A stretch of 64,000 nucleotides of DNA from Promethearchaeota archaeon (lineage in GTDB: Archaea; Asgardarchaeota; Lokiarchaeia; Sigyniarchaeales; SOKP01), in assembly GCA_029838195.1 (NCBI GenBank), contig JALGVJ010000004.1, positions 62,001 through 126,000 of the forward strand. The letters are read 5' to 3'. Positions 43,214 through 52,459 of the stretch are shown piece by piece. A model generated the notes under the pieces. The model made no database searches, was not told the origin of the DNA, and was given only the letters and a program-made list of their open reading frames with translations. The stretch's first letter is position 1. The number at the start of each line of letters is the position of its first letter. The position numbers were made by a program, and so were the translations under genes.

Positions 43214-46195
43214 TTATTTTAATGAAGCTTTCCATTCTTTATATCCTTTAGTCATTTTCCCTCTCCAAATTGCATTTTTTCCAGTTTCCCTTTCGTATTG
43301 TGCCCGTAATTCCTCTTCGCTCATTTCTTCAATTAGTTTATGCTTGTCAATCTCCGATTCTGCAGATTCAACTTCTGCTTCTTTTTCAATTTTTGTTTCC
43401 GTCTTAGTTTTTGTTTTTTTTGATTCTTCAGCTTTAGAGATCATCTCTCTTGCTTGTTTTTCATATTTTTGAAGTTCCTCTCTTATTTTACTTACATCAA
43501 GACTCTTGGCTTTCAGAAGCAAGACATCTAAATTCACTGCATCTCCATGATCGGTCATTTGGGGATTTATTCCATCATCTCCATATTCAAATTGAATGAT
43601 ATTTTTATCTGCATTCCTTACGGTCCCATCGTTTTCAATGACCATATCTTGTAGTGCATTCACTAAACGACGTTGCATGTAGCCGCTCGTGGATGTCCGA
43701 ACTGCCGTGTCCACGAGTCCTTCCCTACCACCCATGGCATGGAAAAAGAATTCTGAAGGCTGTAGTCCATTTCGATAAGAAGAAGCAACAAAACCTCGTG
43801 CTTTTGGCGTTAAATCATTTACCTTGAAATGGGGCAATGTTCTCCACGTATATCCCCTATTAATTCGCTCTCCTCGAATAGCTTGTTGACCTACTACGGC
43901 GGACATTTGCCCTAAATTCAAAATATTTCCCCTCGCACCCGATTTCGTCATTATTACGGAATGAGCCTCATCTCCGATGTAATTAGCGGCTATTTCCATC
44001 GCTTTATTTCGAGCTTCTGCTAAGACTTGTCTTATTCGAAGTTCTAAAGTTTCTCTCATTGAACGTCCCGGAGCTCTTTTTAAAATCGTTGTATCATTAG
44101 TATAATACGCTTCAATTAATTTATCACATTCTTTGTCAGCAATCTCTAATTCTTCTTGAATTTTTTTATAGGCTTCTCCTTTCACATATACCTCATCAAG
44201 TCCCATTGTCATTCCATTTTTCCGAATGATGTATAACAACATTTTTGTTGCGCTGTCTAAAAATTCTCTACCTCGAGCATTCCCATGATCTTTAATGATT
44301 CGCTGTAATATACTGTTAGATTGCATCGGTCCAAAGGAATTTTCATCAATCGTTCCCGTGATTAATTTTCCATTCTTTATCATCACGTATGCATCATACG
44401 GACAATCTAATTCCTTACATTCCTCCCCTTCTATTGTATAACATTTCTTACAGAATTTAGAACGCACGTGAATATTTAGATCTTCCGGAAATAATGCACT
44501 AAAAATTTGTTTTCCCGAATATAAAGGTTCAGGCTCCTTAACCACGGGTTCAAAATCATTTATGGAAAAATTAGGATGCGTTTTGAAAATATCTGCCATG
44601 TAAAGTAATTTTAAAGCTTCCTTTTTTGTATAAAGAGAATCCTTACTGGTGAATTGAAATACACTGGAAATAAAATCTTGAATGCCCCCCAAAATAGGGC
44701 CCCCAAAACGAGGAGATAAAATGTGTTCTTGAACCTTTAATAAAAATTCTGCCTCTGTTCGAGCCTCTTCACTCTGGGGAACGTGTAAATTCATTTCATC
44801 TCCATCAAAATCCGCGTTGTAAGGGGGACAAACAGTAAGGTTAAGTCTAAAGGTTTTTCCATCCATGATTTTTACTTCATGGGCCATGATGGACATTCGA
44901 TGGAGGGAGGGCTGGCGATTAAAGAGGACTAAATCACCATCATTTAAGTGACGCTCCACGATAAACCCTGGTGCTAACATGTCTGCTATGATCTTCCGAT
45001 TCTTTACATATCGTAAATCAATCCGCCTGCGATCATTTCGAATGATATAATTCGCTCCAGGATGCTTGTTCGGACCATTTAATACTATTTGTTTCATTTC
45101 TTCAATGTTCCAATCATTTACATTGGTTGGAATCGTTAAAATTTTAGCGATATCGATGGGCACCCCCACTTCATTAATGCTAATGTGAGGATTAGGCGTG
45201 ATCACGCTCCGTGCTGAAAAATCTACCCGCTTGCCGCTTAAATTGCTCCGAAATCGCCCTTCCTTTCCCTTTAATCTTTGAGTAAGAGTTCTTAAAGCTC
45301 GTCCGGATCGGTGCCGTGCTGGAGGAATCCCTGAAACTTGATTGTCAAAATAAGTGGTTACGTGATATTGTAATAATTCCCATAAATCTTCTACAATCAA
45401 GTGAGGAGCACCGGCATCAATATTTTCCCTTAATCTCTGGTTAATACGGATGACATCCACTAATTTATGGGTTAAATCATCTTCTGAACGAATTCCACTA
45501 TCCAAGGTGATAGAAGGTCTCGCACAAACAGGGGGAATGGGTAATACCGTAAAAATAACCCACTCTAATCGAGCATTTTCCGGTTGAATGCCTAAAATTC
45601 GCATGTCACCATCCGGAATCTTTTTTAACCTCTCTAAAATTTCAATAGGAGTTAACCTTCGGGATCCCTTCCCCTCTTCCTCCTCATAAAAAGTTGTGGG
45701 TTTTTCTATTATGATCTTTTTTCTTTTCGTCCCACAATAAGGACAAATCCTGTTTTTCCGGGCTAATTTGAAAACATTTCGCGTGGTGTCTACATCGCCT
45801 TCAAAATACATTTGACGATGCTTTGATTGTTCTTTTCTAAACCGTTCTTTATCCTCTTCAGAAAGTAATAATCGGGAACATTCCGGACAAATCGAACGTA
45901 AGACTTTTAATACCTTTTTAGCATAACCAACATGAATGACTGGACGAGCTAATTCAATATGACCAAAATGCCCTAGACAATTCGAAACCAAATTACCGCA
46001 AGTTTGGCAACGCTGGCCAGGTTCAATCGTTCCTAAGCGCTGATCCATCAAACCAGATGGAATGGGAAGTCCATCTTCGTCGTATGTGTCTGCCGTAATT
46101 ATCCGTGCAGCAGACATTTTTCGAATCTCATCCGGACTCAATAATCCGAACTTGATTTTCTCGATTAATTTTGTTTTAGAAATGAAGTGGCTCAT
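43214..46195 (-). CDS. rpoA1: RNA polymerase subunit A'
   Basis: The N-terminal part of the largest RNA polymerase subunit, with the clamp and the active-site metal loop. The 993 residues contain the N-terminal zinc sites (CQTCGNLVSNCLGHFGHI, CPECS, CPYCGTKR), the conserved NLSGKRVDFSARSVI and the catalytic NADFDGDEMNLHVPQ with three metal-binding aspartates, and end in an acidic Lys/Glu-rich tail. The ATG has GAGG upstream. The usual upstream partners rpoH and rpoB are absent here: a 445-bp gap and a divergent accessory cluster precede it. Confidence 0.97.
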   Translation of the reverse strand: MSHFISKTKLIEKIKFGLLSPDEIRKMSAARIITADTYDEDGLPIPSGLMDQRLGTIEPGQRCQTCGNLVSNCLGHFGHIELARPVIHVGYAKKVLKVLRSICPECSRLLLSEEDKERFRKEQSKHRQMYFEGDVDTTRNVFKLARKNRICPYCGTKRKKIIIEKPTTFYEEEEGKGSRRLTPIEILERLKKIPDGDMRILGIQPENARLEWVIFTVLPIPPVCARPSITLDSGIRSEDDLTHKLVDVIRINQRLRENIDAGAPHLIVEDLWELLQYHVTTYFDNQVSGIPPARHRSGRALRTLTQRLKGKEGRFRSNLSGKRVDFSARSVITPNPHISINEVGVPIDIAKILTIPTNVNDWNIEEMKQIVLNGPNKHPGANYIIRNDRRRIDLRYVKNRKIIADMLAPGFIVERHLNDGDLVLFNRQPSLHRMSIMAHEVKIMDGKTFRLNLTVCPPYNADFDGDEMNLHVPQSEEARTEAEFLLKVQEHILSPRFGGPILGGIQDFISSVFQFTSKDSLYTKKEALKLLYMADIFKTHPNFSINDFEPVVKEPEPLYSGKQIFSALFPEDLNIHVRSKFCKKCYTIEGEECKELDCPYDAYVMIKNGKLITGTIDENSFGPMQSNSILQRIIKDHGNARGREFLDSATKMLLYIIRKNGMTMGLDEVYVKGEAYKKIQEELEIADKECDKLIEAYYTNDTTILKRAPGRSMRETLELRIRQVLAEARNKAMEIAANYIGDEAHSVIMTKSGARGNILNLGQMSAVVGQQAIRGERINRGYTWRTLPHFKVNDLTPKARGFVASSYRNGLQPSEFFFHAMGGREGLVDTAVRTSTSGYMQRRLVNALQDMVIENDGTVRNADKNIIQFEYGDDGINPQMTDHGDAVNLDVLLLKAKSLDVSKIREELQKYEKQAREMISKAEESKKTKTKTETKIEKEAEVESAESEIDKHKLIEEMSEEELRAQYERETGKNAIWRGKMTKGYKEWKASLK

Positions 46196-46640
46196 AGAAG
46201 TTTAACCTCATGAAGTTATAGAATTTTGATTATTTTTTTCATAAATGAGAGCAAACCTGCTATTAGAAAATTTTGTATTCATAGAAGAATGCACTCTTCT
46301 TCAATTTTAGATTTGATATAAGTGATAAAATGAGTTGATAAAGTACAGCACACTGTATTAGATTTAAATGTATTAAATTAAAAAAATTTTACGCTTTTTT
46401 CCATATAAAACATGATGATTCTTACATTATTATGAGTACGCAGTTGCACGTGAATGATAAACCGAAGTTGGATTTTATCTCTTTTACTTTACTCACTCAT
46501 TTCTATTCGTGGCAAAATTAACAAGTTTAGGAACAAGTTTTATAATTATTTTTTCTATTACGCTACAAACTTTTAAAAAAGAACCTTAATTTCTAAATAT
46601 TTCTATTTTTATATAAAATGTTTTATTTAATTAAATAGAA
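46196..46640. other. 445-bp intergenic region with a probable divergent promoter
   Basis: No ORF or RNA gene was recognised. It separates the RNA polymerase operon (minus) from the accessory run (plus). A TATA-like TTTTATATAAAA at 46607-46618 is centred about 28 bases before the ATG at 46641, which would give a leaderless transcript for the membrane-protein gene. Confidence 0.4.
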
Positions 46641-47240
46641 ATGAACAAGCTAAGAGTAATTCTGGAGAAGAAAATAGTTATTTTCATCATGCAATTCAGT
46701 TTTTTATCCTTGCTCCTTCAAGTTGGAGATTATCACGTTAATTTACTTTTTGATGAAGGCATTATAGAAGTGAGGAGAACAATCATCTCCTTTCTTGGAA
46801 GATTGATTATATATCAAACGCACCATGACTTTTTATTTCTTAATGCTTGCTGGATGTTTATTTCCTTGATCCCCTCGCTTTTATATTTAGATTATAAAAA
46901 AGCCACTTCCATGAATTTGACCACGTTTTTCATTCCTAATTTCTTTTTTTATATATTTTTTTCCCGTTATTCTCCCGATTATTTTTCTATGTATTTTACC
47001 AAATTTTTCCTTCAAACAATCATCATGGGCTTAATAATAATTTCTTTTTCAATTGCTAGTGCTTTAGTGCTATTGAAAATTAAAAATTTTTTCGCAACCA
47101 CGTGGAGGAAAGAAGCAAATAAAGTTGAATTGAATATTCAATCCAAATGTCCGTATTGTGGAACCGAATTTCAATCCATGCCAAAAATTTGCTATAATTG
47201 TTCGAAAGAATTAAAAGAAGAGGTACGGGAACATGAGTGA
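46641..47240 (+). CDS. Membrane protein with a C-terminal zinc ribbon
   Basis: Not recognised as a known family. The 199 residues contain about four hydrophobic segments (roughly residues 12-30, 68-85, 95-112 and 130-155), then a cytoplasmic tail with a zinc ribbon, CPYCGTEF and CYNCSKEL (about 173-193). Its 3' end overlaps by 8 bp the start of the following acyl-CoA-synthetase-like gene, so the two are co-transcribed and possibly translationally coupled. This suggests a membrane anchor or sensor linked to that protein. The TATA box at 46607-46618 points to a leaderless message. Confidence 0.75.
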   Translation: MNKLRVILEKKIVIFIMQFSFLSLLLQVGDYHVNLLFDEGIIEVRRTIISFLGRLIIYQTHHDFLFLNACWMFISLIPSLLYLDYKKATSMNLTTFFIPNFFFYIFFSRYSPDYFSMYFTKFFLQTIIMGLIIISFSIASALVLLKIKNFFATTWRKEANKVELNIQSKCPYCGTEFQSMPKICYNCSKELKEEVREHE

Positions 47241-48675
47241 AAGGGATTTTCATGCTTTATTTTATCCTAAAACAGTCGTGATCCAAGAAGCAAAGGAAAA
47301 AATTGCCTTTTTCATCAAGGGATTTAAAAGACAAGGCTTTCCTTTAGAAAACTTGTATTTAATTAATTCAAGAGAGCAGAATTTACTTGGTTTAAAATGT
47401 TATCCATCCATTGACGAAATCCCCATTGAAACGATTGATTACTTGATTTTTGCAATAAGAAGAGAAAAAACAATCGACTCTCTCAATGAAATATTATCAA
47501 AGAAAAAGGTTAAATTCATTCATATTTTTACTGCTGGAATGGGAGAAGCTGATGAAATTGGAAGCCAAATTGAGAAAGAAATAAAAAATTTACTCGATAA
47601 ATATCCCAAAACTCGTGCTATAGGCCCCAATTGCATGGGCGTGTATTGTCCACGAGGAAAAAACGCATATTATTCATCTTTTCCCGTAGAAAGTGGTACT
47701 ATTGGATTAATATTTCAATCAGGCGATCTTCATTCTCGTATGATAAAATTTGGCTCTAGATTATATGGTTTGAGGTTTGCCAAGGGAATTTCCATTGGAA
47801 ATACCGTTGATCTCCAAGTCTCTGAGTTTTTGGAATATTTTAATGAAGATCCCGAAATTGAGATCATCTGTGTCTATTTTGAAGGTTTTTCTCCCCTTCA
47901 TGAAAAAGAGCCGAAACGATTTTTAGAAACCGTGAAAAAGGTTAAAAAACCCGTGCTTTTCATGCGCGGAGGACGGACTAAACGAGCCCAGACGGCTATA
48001 ATATCTCATACGGGAACGTTAGCATCCTCTCAAAAGATATGGTCAGCAATCTATAAGCAAACACCCTTGTTGGAAATACCGCCTTCCTTGGAAGATCTAT
48101 TAGATACCACCTACATGTTTAAAAATTATATATCCAGATTTAAAAACGGGAAAAATATACTATTTCCCCAAAATAAGCGGGTTTTAATCGTTTTATGGTC
48201 CGGGGGATTTGGGATTTTAGCGACAGATACCCTAACAGAATTAGGTTTTAAAATTCCTCAATTTAAAAAAAAAGCATTAGATGAATTAAAAAAGATCTAC
48301 CCCTTGAAAATTGGCTCCCTTTCGAATCCTCTTGACATGCCTTGGATCACTTCAAAAAAAGCATTTGTCGATATTACAATTAAAGCCTTAGAACAAGGCA
48401 TTGATTTCTTGATAATTGAAACGGATGCGTGGCGAAACATGGAAGGAGAAGAATTTAAAAATTATTACAATAATTTGAAAAAAATAAAGGAGCACGTGGA
48501 GAGTTCGAATAAAGTTTTTTCCATTGTGCTACATCAATATCCGAGTAGTTCAAGAGAAAAATTTTATTCCATGCTAATTAAGGATAATTTTCTCGTATAT
48601 TCCACCATAGAGAGAGCCGCAAGAGCATTTTTAAAACTTCTTGAATATGGTAAAAAAGTGGAGAAATTTACTTGA
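47233..48675 (+). CDS. Divergent ADP-forming acyl-CoA synthetase alpha-like protein (copy 1)
   Basis: The 480 residues follow the alpha-subunit layout of ADP-forming acetyl/acyl-CoA synthetases: a CoA-binding Rossmann-like domain, two succinyl-CoA-ligase-like domains, with AIGPNCMGVY, LIFQSGD and SHTGTLAS, whose His259 corresponds to the phosphorylated histidine. The N-terminal CoA-binding turn is degenerate: where relatives have a GAS(x)nG glycine-rich stretch, this protein has VIQEAKEKIAFF. No ATP-grasp beta domain is fused or adjacent. It is paralogous to the next gene and overlaps the upstream membrane-protein gene. Catalysis is uncertain; a regulatory or acyl-binding role is possible. 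Confidence 0.8.
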   Translation: MSERDFHALFYPKTVVIQEAKEKIAFFIKGFKRQGFPLENLYLINSREQNLLGLKCYPSIDEIPIETIDYLIFAIRREKTIDSLNEILSKKKVKFIHIFTAGMGEADEIGSQIEKEIKNLLDKYPKTRAIGPNCMGVYCPRGKNAYYSSFPVESGTIGLIFQSGDLHSRMIKFGSRLYGLRFAKGISIGNTVDLQVSEFLEYFNEDPEIEIICVYFEGFSPLHEKEPKRFLETVKKVKKPVLFMRGGRTKRAQTAIISHTGTLASSQKIWSAIYKQTPLLEIPPSLEDLLDTTYMFKNYISRFKNGKNILFPQNKRVLIVLWSGGFGILATDTLTELGFKIPQFKKKALDELKKIYPLKIGSLSNPLDMPWITSKKAFVDITIKALEQGIDFLIIETDAWRNMEGEEFKNYYNNLKKIKEHVESSNKVFSIVLHQYPSSSREKFYSMLIKDNFLVYSTIERAARAFLKLLEYGKKVEKFT

Positions 48676-48817
48676 TTGATAACGAGACTTAAATATAACC
48701 ATTTTGCTTCCATGAGAATCTTAAACTCTAAATCTAATCCTTAATTTTATTAAATAATTTTTAATAAAACGTCGTTTAACTTAAAACACTAAAAAATCTT
48801 TAATTGAGATTTTTATC

Positions 48818-50275
48818 ATGCCGAATTTAGACCTTCTATTTGCTCCAAAAACCGTTGCCATTTACGAGGCAAAAGAGAAATTTCAATATTTTATAGAAGG
48901 ATTTAAATCTCAAGGATTTAATCTTGAAAATCTATTTTTAATTACGCCCTCTTACGACCATTTATTTGGTATTAAATGTTATCCCTCTTTTGAAGAAATT
49001 CCCGTATCCTCCATAGATCTATTAATTTTAGCTATCGGGAGAAATAGAGTCGCTAATGAATTAGAACAAATATTAAAAATAAAGAAAGTAAAATTTATAC
49101 ATTTATTCACTGCGGGTTTGGGAGAATTTGATGAAAAGGGCATGCAAATCGAAAGAAAATTAAAGGAACTCATAGATTCCAATGAAGACGTAAGAGCTTT
49201 TGGTCCAAATTGCATGGGGGTATACTCTCCAGCAGGAAAAAACGCTTATCTTCCCGACTTTCCTGTTGTAAGCGGAAAAATTGGATTGATTTATCAATCT
49301 GGTGATCTTTTGACTCAAACCATTCGATTTGGCTACACTCGCCATGGACTCACCTTTTCTAAAGGAATTTCTGTTGGAAATTGCATGGATTTACAAGTTT
49401 CTGATTTTTTAGAATATTTTAATGATGACCCGGAAATTGAAATTATTGGAATTTATTTTGAAGGTTTCCCTAAATACCGACCAAGTGAAGGAAAAAGATT
49501 TTTTCACCGGTTGAAAAAAATAAAAAAGCCCATTCTATTTTTGAGAGGGGGAATTACAACTCGAGCTCAAACAGCGATCATGAGTCATACGGGAACCTTG
49601 AGTACGGATGATAAAATTTGGAACGGCATCTCCAGGCAATCCACCTTGATCAATGTAGAAAGTTCTTTAGATGATATGATTGACGCTCTTGCCATTTTCG
49701 ATCATATTTTTAGAAAATATCCGGCAATGTCTTTAAGAGAAAAAATTCAATTTCTTCCAAAAGGGAAGAATGCTTTGGTTCTTCTCTGGTCGGGAGGCTT
49801 GGGTGTTTTAGATACGGATACGCTAACCAAAATAGGACTCAATCTTCCTCTATTCAAGGAAGAAACAAAAGATAAATTATTGAAAATCTATCCGTTAAAA
49901 GTAGGGTCTCTTTCAAATCCCTTAGACTTACCTTGGATCACTCGTTCTGAAGTATTTTTTAAGCTATGCAAGGCGGCGATCACGGAAGAAATTGACGTTA
50001 TTATCATGCATACCAATATTTTTGTTTTACGAGATAATGAACGATTCAGGTTATATCTTGAAAATTTAAATAAATTAAAAGAGCATGTTGATTCCAACCA
50101 TAAAATTCTCATGCTAATCTTATTTGATTCCCCTGAAAAAGAATGGATTTACTATTATAACATCCTCAAGGAAAATGGTTTTCTCGTATATCCCAATTTA
50201 AAACGGGCGGCGAACGCCTTTTTAAAATTGCATGAATATCGTACAAGAATGCGATTTGATTCCTTGAAAAGATAA
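48818..50275 (+). CDS. Divergent ADP-forming acyl-CoA synthetase alpha-like protein (copy 2)
   Basis: A 485-residue tandem paralogue of the preceding gene, colinear over its whole length (for example FIHLFTAGLGEFDEKG against FIHIFTAGMGEADEIG). It has the same AFGPNCMGVY and SHTGTLST (His257) motifs and the same loss of the glycine-rich CoA-binding turn (AIYEAKEKFQYF). The conserved C-terminal piece LWSGGLGVLDTDTL and GSLSNPLDLPW is intact. A 142-bp gap separates the copies, so it may have its own promoter. The shared loss in both copies indicates that it preceded the duplication. Confidence 0.8.
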   Translation: MPNLDLLFAPKTVAIYEAKEKFQYFIEGFKSQGFNLENLFLITPSYDHLFGIKCYPSFEEIPVSSIDLLILAIGRNRVANELEQILKIKKVKFIHLFTAGLGEFDEKGMQIERKLKELIDSNEDVRAFGPNCMGVYSPAGKNAYLPDFPVVSGKIGLIYQSGDLLTQTIRFGYTRHGLTFSKGISVGNCMDLQVSDFLEYFNDDPEIEIIGIYFEGFPKYRPSEGKRFFHRLKKIKKPILFLRGGITTRAQTAIMSHTGTLSTDDKIWNGISRQSTLINVESSLDDMIDALAIFDHIFRKYPAMSLREKIQFLPKGKNALVLLWSGGLGVLDTDTLTKIGLNLPLFKEETKDKLLKIYPLKVGSLSNPLDLPWITRSEVFFKLCKAAITEEIDVIIMHTNIFVLRDNERFRLYLENLNKLKEHVDSNHKILMLILFDSPEKEWIYYYNILKENGFLVYPNLKRAANAFLKLHEYRTRMRFDSLKR

Positions 50276-50745
50276 GTTAAAAGCCCGTTAATTAAGAATT
50301 AAATATTTTCCTCTTTTTTTTAATGAGCATCATTTAGGATATCCCTCCAAATTCACTTTTAACTTTATTTTAATATAGTAATAAAAAAGGTCAAAATTTT
50401 TAAAAATTTAATAATAATAAACCTGAAAAATTTGAATATTAAGGAATAATTAGCTGATAAAATAAAGATGTTAAAGAGATGTTTATTTTTGTTTCTACTT
50501 TTGCAATAGGAGTTAATATCATATCGCTCTTTATTTTTTACTGGCCGAACTTTTGATTTCCATGAAAACGTAAGGGATATACCTTAGTTTCATTAAAAAG
50601 TGTGTCTATTACACTTGTTATTAATCTTAAATTTAAAAATGAATCATCTTAATAAAGGATAAAAAATTTAGAAAAACATTGATATATCATTTTGGACTCA
50701 TCTAATTTAATCAGAACCCAATTTTAAATTAGGAATAAAAAAAAT
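50276..50745. other. 470-bp gene-free stretch before the first sulfatase
   Basis: No full ORF or RNA gene was recognised. A 25-codon frame at 50479-50556 (MFIFVSTFAIGVNIISLFIF...) would encode one hydrophobic helix; it could be a small membrane peptide or the relic of a transporter, which sulfatase loci often include, but nothing else supports it. Confidence 0.4.
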
Positions 50746-52215
50746 ATGGTAGACAATCCTAATTTTATTATAATCATGCCCGATCAGCATAGAGCTGATG
50801 TATTAGGCATGGTAAATCCTCAAGTTAAAACACCAAACCTCGATCGACTTGCTTCTGAAGGCGTGAGATTTGCTAATGCGATCACTCAAAGTCCACTTTG
50901 TGTTCCTGCGAGAGCGGCATTCTTAGTAGGGAAGTATGTCCATGAAACAGGGGCATACACGAATAAGATGTTCATTCATAAAACCAATCCAATGTTGATA
51001 AAGGATTCTTTTTTAAATCTCTTAAAAAAGCGAGGTTATCGTAATATTGATATAGGAAAGATGCATCTTGTGCGTCATCATGGGTATGATGCTTTGAAAA
51101 AAGCGGGAGATAAAAACTTAAAAATAATTGATAATGTGAGTTTTCATTATGATAAAATGGAAGAATTAGGATTTACTGAATGCCAGGAAGTATGTGGAAA
51201 AATGGAAAGCGCTTACGTAGGCTCAAAATATATAGATTCTTTACAAGAACATGGATTTTTAAAGATATATCATGAGTGGGCAATGAAATATCCTATTCTT
51301 TTAGCAGAGCCCATGCCCATCCCGAAAGAGTTTTATATTGATTATTTCGTTGGCGATATGGCTATAAAATGGTTAGAAAATCATCTGAAAAGCCCAAAAT
51401 CTGACAAGCCATTCTGTTTATTTATTGGTTTTCCAGGTCCCCATGATCCATTTGATGTTGTAAAAGAATATGCTGATTTATATGATCCCGATGAGATTCA
51501 ATTAATTGATGAAGAGTTAGAAGAACCTAAACGACCATTTCCGAAATACATCATGCGATCAAGAATTATAAGTCGTAGCAAGCATGTAACTGAAGATTAT
51601 ATAAGAAAAGCTCGAGCAATGTATTATGGTAATGTAACATTAATAGATGAAAAGGTGGGAGAAATCAGAAAAATACTTGAAGAAAATGGGGTATTAGACA
51701 ATACTTGGATAATTTACACGAGCGATCATGGCGAACAATTAGGCTCTCATAAACTTTTCATGAAATTCGTGTTTTATCGGGAATCGGTAAATGTACCCTT
51801 GATCATTCGTCCTCCTCAAGGCATGAAAGGTAAGGTTATCGAAAATGATGTTGAGTTAATAGATGTTCCAACTACCCTTCTTGATATTCTCAATATAGAT
51901 CTTCCTCCAAACCATCGAGGAAAATCTTTATTGCCGCTGATCATGAATGAAAAGGAAGGAACTGATTACCAACATAAAGAATTATGCATTAGTCAAGTAG
52001 GGAATTATGCGATGGGGCTTACAAAAAAATGGAAATTCGTTGTCGATAGTTCAACCGGAAAATTATTAGAATTATATGAAAGAGAACATGATTATTATGA
52101 AAATAATAATTTAGCATTGATCTCAGAGGAAAAACATACAGGAGAACAACTTTATCGAAAATATTTGGAGAAAATTATTCCAAAAATAGAAATTCCAGGA
52201 GGGTTTCAATTATAG
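50746..52215 (+). CDS. Sulfatase (formylglycine type), copy 1
   Basis: A predicted sulfate-ester hydrolase of the alkaline-phosphatase fold. The 489 residues begin with FIIIMPDQHRADVLG, where the aspartates bind the metal, and carry SPLCVPARAAFLVGK: the CxPxR motif in which the cysteine becomes formylglycine. TSDHGEQLGSHK supplies the late metal ligands. No signal peptide is visible, so it would be cytoplasmic, acting on imported substrates. The maturing enzyme is not in the window. The second sulfatase, 245 bp downstream, is only distantly similar. Gene type and context suggest acquisition from bacteria. Confidence 0.9.
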   Translation: MVDNPNFIIIMPDQHRADVLGMVNPQVKTPNLDRLASEGVRFANAITQSPLCVPARAAFLVGKYVHETGAYTNKMFIHKTNPMLIKDSFLNLLKKRGYRNIDIGKMHLVRHHGYDALKKAGDKNLKIIDNVSFHYDKMEELGFTECQEVCGKMESAYVGSKYIDSLQEHGFLKIYHEWAMKYPILLAEPMPIPKEFYIDYFVGDMAIKWLENHLKSPKSDKPFCLFIGFPGPHDPFDVVKEYADLYDPDEIQLIDEELEEPKRPFPKYIMRSRIISRSKHVTEDYIRKARAMYYGNVTLIDEKVGEIRKILEENGVLDNTWIIYTSDHGEQLGSHKLFMKFVFYRESVNVPLIIRPPQGMKGKVIENDVELIDVPTTLLDILNIDLPPNHRGKSLLPLIMNEKEGTDYQHKELCISQVGNYAMGLTKKWKFVVDSSTGKLLELYEREHDYYENNNLALISEEKHTGEQLYRKYLEKIIPKIEIPGGFQL

Positions 52216-52374
52216 CTCCTAATAGTAAATTGCATGATATAAATCAAATCTATATTTAAATCCGGAATTTTATTTAGTTCAGTAGAAAAAAAGAGATCTC
52301 GTTGAATATTTTTATTTATCATAATATTGAAAATTAAAATCATAATTATAGAAAAGCAAACTCTAATGGACACG

Positions 52375-52415
52375 CAATCGTCGTTCTTTTATAAGAACAT
52401 GAGAAACGATGATTG
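52375..52415. promoter_or_regulatory. Inverted repeat upstream of the second sulfatase
   Basis: CAATCGTCGTT (52375-52385) pairs with AACGATGATTG (52405-52415) over 11 positions with one G-U step; a nested alternative pairs GTTCTT with AAGAAC (52383-52398). It ends 44 bases before the sulfatase start at 52460. Could be an operator, a leader hairpin or a terminator of the first sulfatase transcript. Confidence 0.45.
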
Positions 52416-52459
52416 TTTGAATTTTAAAATTTCCAAATAATCAAGAATTAACTTTTAAA

